A stretch of DNA of 64,000 nucleotides, from positions 124,001 to 188,000 of the forward strand of contig JACKMC010000006.1 in NCBI GenBank assembly GCA_024235595.1. The letters are read 5' to 3'. A program made the position numbers and the translations under genes. Under the pieces are notes generated by a model that searched no databases, was not told the origin of the DNA, and was given only the letters and a program-made list of their open reading frames with translations. Source of the DNA: Zoogloeaceae bacterium. Its GTDB lineage: Bacteria > Pseudomonadota > Gammaproteobacteria > Burkholderiales > Rhodocyclaceae. This document shows, one piece after another, positions 55,625 through 64,000 of this stretch. Numbering within the stretch: the first letter of the stretch is position 1; every line of letters begins with the position of its first letter.

Positions 55625-57750
<2,126 letters not shown>

Positions 57751-57755
57751 ACTTC

Positions 57756-58466
57756 TCAGGTGTTCCAGCGCACCCGTGTGGCGAGCATCGCGCGCAGCGC
57801 CGCAAGGGCTTGTTCCGACTCGGCAACCAGCGCGTAATAGCCCTGCCCGCCTCGCGCTACGGTGGCGACGTAGCCTCCCATGCGGATTTCCTCAGGCAAG
57901 GGTTCGCCCAGGCGACCGGGCATCAGGATCAGGGTGGCGGGACCGTATTCGGTCTGCAGCACGACATGCCAGCCGGTGCCGCCGGGCACCGGGCACAGTT
58001 TCATGTAGAGCACCTGGCCGATCGGCGCCTCGAGCGTGCCGCCGAAATTCGCCAGTATGGTCTTGAACTGGGCCGGGTCGGCAAGGCGATGTTCGTTGAA
58101 GGACTCTGGCTCGTGGAGCACATGGCGGATCGCCTCGCTGGCGTCGTCGCCTCGAGCGGGCAGGCGGAATTCCTGCATGCCGACGGCGAAACTCAGCGCC
58201 ACCGTCGCGGCCATCGCCCAGCTGCGCCATGGGTGGCTTGCCGGCCGGTTGCGGACCCGCAACATCACGCGGTCGGCGAGACCGTCCGGCACCGGTATAC
58301 GCAGGGCCTCTTCGATGCGGCGCTCGTTGGTGTCGAGTTCGCGGACGAAGCGCTGGCAGGCCGTGCAGTTGCGCAGATGGGCTTCGGCGCCCGCGGGCAG
58401 CCGGCCCGGCTCTGCCAGCTTGGCGCGACGCAGGTCCAGGCAGTTGAAGTCTTGTCCGGTTTTCAT
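57756..58466 (-). CDS. Anti-sigma factor (DUF3379-like)
   Basis: A 236-residue protein. The N-terminus has Cys9 and the zinc-type pattern His30-x3-Cys34-x2-Cys37 (HLRNCTAC), then one membrane helix (about 82-97) and a periplasmic part. This layout is that of membrane anti-sigma factors and resembles DUF3379 proteins. The ATG at 58466 overlaps the sigma gene stop by 4 bases. It should hold the sigma factor at the membrane until a signal arrives; the signal is unknown. Confidence 0.82.
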   Translation of the reverse strand: MKTGQDFNCLDLRRAKLAEPGRLPAGAEAHLRNCTACQRFVRELDTNERRIEEALRIPVPDGLADRVMLRVRNRPASHPWRSWAMAATVALSFAVGMQEFRLPARGDDASEAIRHVLHEPESFNEHRLADPAQFKTILANFGGTLEAPIGQVLYMKLCPVPGGTGWHVVLQTEYGPATLILMPGRLGEPLPEEIRMGGYVATVARGGQGYYALVAESEQALAALRAMLATRVRWNT

Positions 58467-58978
58467 TTGCGTTCCCTCCGCGCTGGCGCATCCTCGCCCT
58501 TGAGCAGCCCTCGCAGGGTTTGTCTGGCGCGGGTCAGGCGCACCATCACGGCACCTTCGGATGTTTCGATCATGGTGGCGATTTCGGCGCATGAGAAGCC
58601 GCCAAGCGTCTGCAGCAGGAACGGCTCCCGCAGCGACAGCGGCAGCTCGCCGATGAGTTGTTCGATCTCGAACAGCGCGATCGGATCGTGCTCGGCGGCA
58701 ATCGCCAGGTCCTCCGGCTGGTCGTCGACATAGTCGAAGCGCTTGCGCTCATAGAGGCGCGCATGTTCGTTGCGCAGAATGCTGATCAGCCAGGACTTGA
58801 CCACCGCGCGGTCGCGCAGCTTGTCCCACGCGTTCCAGGCCCGCACGAAGGTCTCCTGCACAAGGTCTTCGGCAACGAAGCGGTCGCGACACAGCCAGAA
58901 CGCAAAGCGGTAGAGGTCCGCGCTGTAGCCGCGGACCGTCTGCTCGAAAATCTTTTCCTTGCCTATCGAAAGCAGCAT
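58463..58978 (-). CDS. ECF RNA polymerase sigma factor
   Basis: A 171-residue ECF (group IV) sigma factor. Region 2: LYRFAFWLCRDRFVAEDLVQETFVRAW (in parts: LYRFAFWLCRDRF, AEDLVQETFVRAW). Region 4: LREPFLLQTLGGFSCAEIA and VMVRLTRARQTLR. AGGGGAAG precedes the ATG at 58978. It is coupled to the anti-sigma gene. The target regulon cannot be read; no matching promoter motif was found upstream of it. Confidence 0.93.
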   Translation of the reverse strand: MLLSIGKEKIFEQTVRGYSADLYRFAFWLCRDRFVAEDLVQETFVRAWNAWDKLRDRAVVKSWLISILRNEHARLYERKRFDYVDDQPEDLAIAAEHDPIALFEIEQLIGELPLSLREPFLLQTLGGFSCAEIATMIETSEGAVMVRLTRARQTLRGLLKGEDAPARRERK

Positions 58979-59142
58979 CGATTCTTCCCCTTGCAGACCT
59001 TGACCGGCCGCATCCGCGAAACCTTACCAAAGCGGCGACAGGATTGTGGGCGGCGCGCCGGTGCGCGGCCGCAGAGGATTCGGCGGCGGTGGCATGAACG
59101 GTTACAATCGCCCCTGTTGAAGACGACGGACATGATCATCCA

Positions 59143-59529
59143 ATGAATCCCCTGGCCTTTCTGGCGGTCGGCCTCGGCGCGGCCTGTGGAGCCTGGATTC
59201 GCTGGTGGCTTGGGCTTCGGCTCAATCCGCTGCTGTTGCATCTGCCTCTGGGCACGCTCGCCGCCAACCTTGCGGGCGGCTACCTGATCGGCCTGGCGGT
59301 GGCGGTGTTTACCGTCCACCACGGCTTGCCGCACGAGCTGCGGCTGTTCCTCATTACCGGCTTTCTTGGCGGTCTCACCACCTTTTCGACTTTCTCCGCC
59401 GAGGTGGTGCAGATGTTCCAGGCCGCCCAGTACGGCTGGGCCATGCTGACCGCCGCGGTCCACCTCGGTGGCTCGCTGGCGATGACCGGACTCGGATTCT
59501 GGACGGTCAGCCGTCTGCAGGGCGGATGA
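59143..59529 (+). CDS. crcB: Fluoride channel CrcB/Fluc
   Basis: A 128-residue four-helix membrane protein that works as a dual-topology dimer exporting fluoride. The family signature GFLGGLTTFSTFSAE lies at about 74-88; GTLAANLAGGYLIG at 37-50 includes the conserved Asn. No fluoride riboswitch pattern was recognised in the 164 bp upstream. hrpA follows after 28 bases. Confidence 0.94.
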   Translation: MNPLAFLAVGLGAACGAWIRWWLGLRLNPLLLHLPLGTLAANLAGGYLIGLAVAVFTVHHGLPHELRLFLITGFLGGLTTFSTFSAEVVQMFQAAQYGWAMLTAAVHLGGSLAMTGLGFWTVSRLQGG

Positions 59530-59557
59530 GCGGGGCGGTTGAGCGCCGGACGTTGTG

Positions 59558-62500
59558 ATGACGACGGACCCTTACGCCTTGCTCGAGCAGACGCTCAGCG
59601 CCGATCGACCGGCGCTGCGTCGGCGACTGCGCGGGCTCAGGCCGCGCCCGCGCACGCTCGGCGATCTGCCGCCGCCGCTGCGCGCGGAGTTGGAAGCCTC
59701 GATCGCGCGGCGCAGCGCGCGGTTGGCGAGGCTGCCGAAGCCCGACTTTCCGCCCGAGTTGCCGGTCAACCAGCGACGCGAAGAGATCGGCGAGGCGATC
59801 CGCGCAAACCAGGTGGTGATCGTCTGCGGCGAGACCGGCTCGGGCAAGACCACCCAGCTGCCCAAGCTGTGCCTCGAGCTTGGCCGCGGCGGCGCCGGCC
59901 TGATCGGCCACACCCAGCCGCGCCGAATCGCCGCCCGCGCGACCGCCAGCCGTATTGCCCAGGAGCTCAAGTCGGAGCTCGGGCAGCACGTCGGCTACAA
60001 GATCCGCTTTACCGACCGGCTCGGTCCGCACAGCTTCATCAAGCTCATGACCGACGGCATCCTGCTTGCCGAGACGCAGGGCGACCCCTTGCTGTCGGCC
60101 TACGACACCCTGATCATCGATGAGGCACACGAACGAAGCCTGAACATCGACTTCCTGCTCGGCTACCTGCGCCAGTTGTTGCCGAAGCGGCCGGACCTCA
60201 AGGTGATCGTCACCTCGGCGACGCTCGATGCCGAACGCTTCGCCAGGCACTTTGCCGACCGGGTGGGCAAGCCGGCACCGGTCATCGAGGTCTCCGGCCG
60301 GCTCTATCCGATCGAGGTCCGCTATCTGCCGGTGGCGGAAGCGGCGAGCGAGGATCCGAAGAAGAAGGGCCCCGATCTCTACGATGCACTGGTCGACGCG
60401 GTGGACGAGGCGCAGCGTGGCGGCCCCGGCGACGTGCTGGTGTTTCTGCCCGGCGAGCGCGAGATTCGCGAGGCGGCCGAGGCGCTGCGAAAGGCCCATC
60501 ACGCCGCCGGCACCGAAGTGCTGGCGCTGTTCGCCCGGCAGTCGGCGCAGGAGCAGGCGCGGGTCTTCGCCCCGAGCCGCGGGCGCCGGGTGATTCTTGC
60601 CACCAACGTTGCCGAGACTTCGCTCACCGTGCCGGGCATCCGCTATGTGGTCGATACCGGGCTGGCGCGGGTGAAGCGCTACTCGCACCGCAACAAGGTG
60701 GAGCAGTTGCAGGTCGAGAAGATCGCCCAGTCGGCCGCGAAACAGCGTGCCGGCCGCTGCGGCCGGGTCATGGACGGGGTGTGCTTCCGCCTCTACGACG
60801 AGGACGATTTCGACAGGCGCCCGCCCCATACGGATCCGGAGATCCTGCGCTCGTCGCTGGCGGGCGTGATCCTGCGCATGAAGTCGCTGAGGCTCGGTGA
60901 AGTCGAGGACTTCCCCTTCATCGACGCGCCGCAGGCGAAGATGATCGCCGACGGCTACCAGTTGCTTGCCGAACTCGGCGCGGTCGACGACGCCCTGCAA
61001 CTGACCGCGGTCGGCCGCGAGCTTGCCAAGCTGCCGCTCGACCCGAAGATCGGTCGCATGATCATCGCTGCCCGCGAGCGCGGCTGCCTCGGCGAGATGC
61101 TCGTCATCGCCAGCGCGCTGTCGGCCCAGGATGCACGCGAGCGTCCGCCGGAGCGCCAGGGCGCCGCGGACCAGGCACATGCGCGCTTTCGCGGCGGAGA
61201 GATCGATCAGAAGTCCGAGTTCCTGTGGTTCCTGCATGCCTGGCGGGCCTGGGACGAAGTGCTCAGGCACGAAACCGGTAGCAAGCAGAAAGCGTGGTGC
61301 AGGCAGAACTTCATGTCGTGGCTGCGGCTGCGCGAGTGGCGGGATGTCCATACCCAGCTTCATTCGCTTTGCGCCGAACATGGCTGGAAGGAGAACCAGC
61401 AGCCGGCGAGCTACGAGGCGATCCACAAGGCGCTGTTGAGCGGCCTGCTGGGTCATGTCGGCTGCAAGGTCGAGGATGCCTCCGGGCCGCAGGCCGGCGC
61501 CTACCTGGGGGCGCGCGGCATCAAGTTCTGGCCGCATCCGGGTTCGACGCTGGCGAGGAAGGCCGGCAAGTGGATCGTCTGCGCCGAACTGGTGGATACC
61601 TCGCGCCTGTTCGGCCGCTGCATCGCCCGCATCGAGCCGGAGTGGCTCGAGGAGGTGGGGGCGCACCTCGTCAAGCGACATGTCTTCGAGCCGCACTGGG
61701 AGAAGGGTCAGGGAGCGGTGCGTGCCTGGGAGCGCGCCACGCTGCACGGCATCGTGCTCTATGCGCGGCGCAGCGTCGGCTACCGCGATGTCGATCCCGC
61801 GCTGTGTCGCGAGATCTTCATCCGCAGCGCGCTGGTCGAGGGCGAGATTGCCGAGGGGCCGGCACGCGGCATGGCCTTCTTCAATCACAACCGGCGCCTC
61901 ATGGCCGAGATCGAGCGTCTCGAGCACAAGTCGCGGCGGCCCGACGTGCTGGTGGACGAAGCACTCATCGAGGCCTTCTACGAGAGCAGGATCCCGGCCG
62001 AGGTGGTCGACCTGGCGAGCTTCGAGAAATGGCGCAAGGCAGCCGAAAAGGCTGAGCCGAAGCTGCTCCAGCTGACCCGCGAGCAGCTCATGCGCCACGA
62101 GGCCGAGGGCATCACCACCGAGCGCTTTCCGGCTTCTTTCGAGGTGCTGGGGCAAAAGCTCAAGCTCGTCTACCTGCATCAGCCCGGCGAGGCGGACGAC
62201 GGGGTGACGCTGACGGTGCCGCTGGCGATGCTCAACCAGGTTCCGGCGAATCGCTGCGAATGGCTGGTGCCCGGGCTGCTCGAAGAGAAGGTGCACGCCT
62301 TGCTGCGCACCGTGCCGCAAAAACATCGCCACCGGCTGCAGCCGATGGCCGACAGTGCCGCGGCCTTCATGGGCCTCTTCGAAGCAGGCGAGCTCGACAC
62401 CGACGAGCCCCTGGTGCGCAGCCTGCAGCGTTTCGTCGAGGAGCGGGTGAGCCTCAAGCTGCCGCTGGAGAGTTTCCGCCCCGAGAACCTCAATCCTCAC

Positions 62501-63577
62501 TGTTTCATGAACTTCCGCGTCGTCGACGAGCATGGGCGGGTGATGGGCCAGTCGCGCAATCTGTCGGAACTGCGTGCCCGTTTCCATGGCCAGATCGCCG
62601 CCGCGTTCAAGGCGGCGCAACTTCTCGCGGAGCTTCCCGTCGAGGCGAGCGCTGCGCGCGGCGAGGGGCGTGGTGAGCTCGCCGCGGAGGCTGCGCCGCG
62701 TGCCGAAAGCGCCGCCGCCGAGGGGCTGGCCGGTCTCACCGCATGGAGCTTCGGCGCCCTGCCCGAGCTGCTCGAGGTCAAGGTCGGCAAGCGGGAGATC
62801 ATCGGCTTTCCGGCCCTGCATGACGACGGCGCCTCGGTCAGCCTGCGGCCCTACGACACGCCCGAGGAAGCTGCGCGTATCCATCGCAAGGGGCTGGCGC
62901 GCCTGTTCGCGCTCAATCTAAAGGATCAGGTGAAGGCCATCGAACGCCTGCCGGGCATCCGCGAGCTGGCGCTGCAGTTCATTCCCTTCGGCACCGAGAC
63001 CGAGCTCAAGCAGCAACTGGTCGCCGCGACCCTGGCACGCACCTGCCTGGTCGAGCCGCTGCCCGGCGACGCGGCCGCGTTCGAGCAGCGCTGTCGCGAG
63101 GCCAAGCCGCGCATCACCTTGGTCGCGCAGGAGTTCATGCGCCTCGCGGGCCAGGTGATCGCCGAGCATGCGCTGTTGCACAAAAGGCTCGGCGGCCTCA
63201 AGACCTTTCCCGAGGTGGTGGCGGATATCCAGGCTCAGGTCGCGGCGCTGATGCCGAAGGATTTCCTGCTCGCCTGGCCGTGGCAGCGGCTGGCGCATTT
63301 CCCGCGCTATCTCAAGGCGGCGGTGGTGCGCATCGACAAGCTGCGCAACAACCCGGGCCGCGACGCCGAGCTGATGCACGACTGGAAGCTTCTCGCCCAG
63401 GCGTGGGAGCGCGAAAACCTTGCCAAGCTCAAGGCCGGCGTGCGCGAGCCTGCGCTCGAGGAATTCCGGTGGTTGCTCGAGGAGCTGCGCGTAGGGTTGT
63501 TCGCCCAGGAGCTCAGGACGCCGATGCCGGTGTCGGTCAAGCGGCTGCAGAAAATATGGGACAGTCGCCCTCGCTGA
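59558..63577 (+). CDS. hrpA: ATP-dependent RNA helicase HrpA
   Basis: HrpA (1339 aa), a DEAH-box helicase with a role in RNA processing and ribosome rescue. Walker A is GETGSGKTTQLPK (about residue 90), the DEAH motif IIDEAHERSLN, then TSATLD, and motif VI QRAGRCGR. The long C-terminal half (DUF3418 region) is present, so the gene is full length. ATG 59558 is preceded directly by an in-frame GTG. It is the last complete gene of the window. Confidence 0.95.
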   Translation: MTTDPYALLEQTLSADRPALRRRLRGLRPRPRTLGDLPPPLRAELEASIARRSARLARLPKPDFPPELPVNQRREEIGEAIRANQVVIVCGETGSGKTTQLPKLCLELGRGGAGLIGHTQPRRIAARATASRIAQELKSELGQHVGYKIRFTDRLGPHSFIKLMTDGILLAETQGDPLLSAYDTLIIDEAHERSLNIDFLLGYLRQLLPKRPDLKVIVTSATLDAERFARHFADRVGKPAPVIEVSGRLYPIEVRYLPVAEAASEDPKKKGPDLYDALVDAVDEAQRGGPGDVLVFLPGEREIREAAEALRKAHHAAGTEVLALFARQSAQEQARVFAPSRGRRVILATNVAETSLTVPGIRYVVDTGLARVKRYSHRNKVEQLQVEKIAQSAAKQRAGRCGRVMDGVCFRLYDEDDFDRRPPHTDPEILRSSLAGVILRMKSLRLGEVEDFPFIDAPQAKMIADGYQLLAELGAVDDALQLTAVGRELAKLPLDPKIGRMIIAARERGCLGEMLVIASALSAQDARERPPERQGAADQAHARFRGGEIDQKSEFLWFLHAWRAWDEVLRHETGSKQKAWCRQNFMSWLRLREWRDVHTQLHSLCAEHGWKENQQPASYEAIHKALLSGLLGHVGCKVEDASGPQAGAYLGARGIKFWPHPGSTLARKAGKWIVCAELVDTSRLFGRCIARIEPEWLEEVGAHLVKRHVFEPHWEKGQGAVRAWERATLHGIVLYARRSVGYRDVDPALCREIFIRSALVEGEIAEGPARGMAFFNHNRRLMAEIERLEHKSRRPDVLVDEALIEAFYESRIPAEVVDLASFEKWRKAAEKAEPKLLQLTREQLMRHEAEGITTERFPASFEVLGQKLKLVYLHQPGEADDGVTLTVPLAMLNQVPANRCEWLVPGLLEEKVHALLRTVPQKHRHRLQPMADSAAAFMGLFEAGELDTDEPLVRSLQRFVEERVSLKLPLESFRPENLNPHCFMNFRVVDEHGRVMGQSRNLSELRARFHGQIAAAFKAAQLLAELPVEASAARGEGRGELAAEAAPRAESAAAEGLAGLTAWSFGALPELLEVKVGKREIIGFPALHDDGASVSLRPYDTPEEAARIHRKGLARLFALNLKDQVKAIERLPGIRELALQFIPFGTETELKQQLVAATLARTCLVEPLPGDAAAFEQRCREAKPRITLVAQEFMRLAGQVIAEHALLHKRLGGLKTFPEVVADIQAQVAALMPKDFLLAWPWQRLAHFPRYLKAAVVRIDKLRNNPGRDAELMHDWKLLAQAWERENLAKLKAGVREPALEEFRWLLEELRVGLFAQELRTPMPVSVKRLQKIWDSRPR

Positions 63578-63708
63578 AGAGGGCATGCCGGGCCCATAAT
63601 GTGTTGCGACTTGATACGGGGCTTGCCCGCTGCCCCGCGACGCGCTTTACTGGGCGTATGAGCCGACGCTTGCACGAGCGCGGCAGCTTTCCACAGGAGA
63701 TTCAATAC

Positions 63709-64000
63709 ATGAAGATGCAATTCGTCGTTGTTGCCATCGTCGGTGCGCTTGCCATCCAGGGTTGCGCCACCAACACCAAGGGTCAGAACCAGACCATCGG
63801 CGCGGTTTCGGGTGCCGTTCTCGGGGGCGTCCTGGGCAAGCAGGTGAGCGGCGGATCGGGCGGTGCGGTGGTCGGTGCCGCGCTGGGTGGTGCCTTCGGT
63901 TATCTCGCGGGCTCGCAGGTCAAGGTGACCGAGCAGGCCGACGGTTCGGTCAAGCTCGACATCCCCGGCTCGGTGCTGTTCGACACCAACAGCGCCCGTA
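63709..64000 (+). CDS. OmpA-family lipoprotein, 5' part
   Basis: The first 97 codons of a gene cut by the right edge. A lipoprotein signal with lipobox AIQGC puts Cys19 as the lipidated residue. Residues about 30-70 are a glycine-zipper (GAVSGAVLGGVLG, GAVVGAALGGAFGYLAG). The last part (DIPGSVLFDTNSA) is the usual start of an OmpA-like peptidoglycan-binding domain. GGAGA precedes the ATG. It resembles the YiaD type of outer-membrane lipoprotein. Confidence 0.85.
   Translation, partial: MKMQFVVVAIVGALAIQGCATNTKGQNQTIGAVSGAVLGGVLGKQVSGGSGGAVVGAALGGAFGYLAGSQVKVTEQADGSVKLDIPGSVLFDTNSAR

Noticed and set aside
58979..59142. Possible fluoride riboswitch before crcB
   Set aside because: I could not align the expected pseudoknot and conserved loop sequences; only G/C-rich fragments are present.

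Overview
The window is high-GC, densely packed DNA from a betaproteobacterium, most likely of the Rhodocyclales/Zoogloeaceae type. Three things suggest this: the 23S and 5S rRNA sequences, the gene order hda / HAD hydrolase / pcnB / folK / deoxynucleoside kinase / panB / panC beside purM, and the mix of flagellar, TonB-receptor and c-di-GMP genes. This placement is inference from content; no database search was run. No tRNA, CRISPR array, insertion sequence or prophage was seen. Most of the window is core chromosome.

Layout. 1-1250: 3' part of a 23S rRNA gene, 5S rRNA, terminators and a 37-bp direct repeat. 1279-8849 (minus strand): a CBS-domain protein, then a long housekeeping run read from right to left: AI-2E family permease, hda, HAD phosphatase, pcnB, folK, deoxynucleoside kinase, panB, panC. 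8985-14409 (plus): purM, then an RND efflux adaptor and pump. 14419-23310: mixed genes, including a metallophosphoesterase, an unidentified membrane protein, miaA back to back with a TraB/GumN protein, a DUF47-PiT phosphate transport pair, a double-thioredoxin protein, a zinc-ribbon methyltransferase, DUF2478 and HIT proteins. 23354-35192: mutL, an OmpA-like anchored protein, purN-DUF3108-RsmB-like, FmdE-like/hemerythrin/PLD, a MscS channel, a fatty-acid desaturase, an RluE-like synthase and DUF192. 35198-42084 (minus): flhB-flhA preceded by a signalling operon (small protein, histidine kinase, REC-HDOD, REC plus degenerate HD). 42356-45289: a secreted repeat protein with a peptidoglycan-binding end, and glnS. 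45492-57750 (plus): the most interesting region, described next. 57756-64000: ECF sigma/anti-sigma pair, crcB, hrpA and the start of an OmpA-type lipoprotein gene.

The region 45492-57750 holds three related TonB-dependent receptors and two YfiR-like (DUF4154) periplasmic proteins, ordered receptor-YfiR-receptor / receptor-YfiR-hybrid kinase-REC/PAS/GGDEF/EAL. The last three genes overlap by 4 bases each. The kinase has a periplasmic domain that reads like CHASE8, the sensor domain of the diguanylate cyclase YfiN, which YfiR represses in Pseudomonas. The cluster therefore looks like a YfiBNR-type switch in which outer-membrane receptors may replace YfiB and a phosphorelay kinase replaces YfiN, with c-di-GMP turnover moved to a separate response regulator. 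This wiring is my inference from order, overlaps and domains.

Neighbouring genes are often translationally coupled through 4-base ATGA or GTGA overlaps (pcnB/folK, permease/hda, FmdE-like/hemerythrin, RluE-like/DUF192, YfiR/kinase/GGDEF-EAL, sigma/anti-sigma), and this was used to choose several starts.
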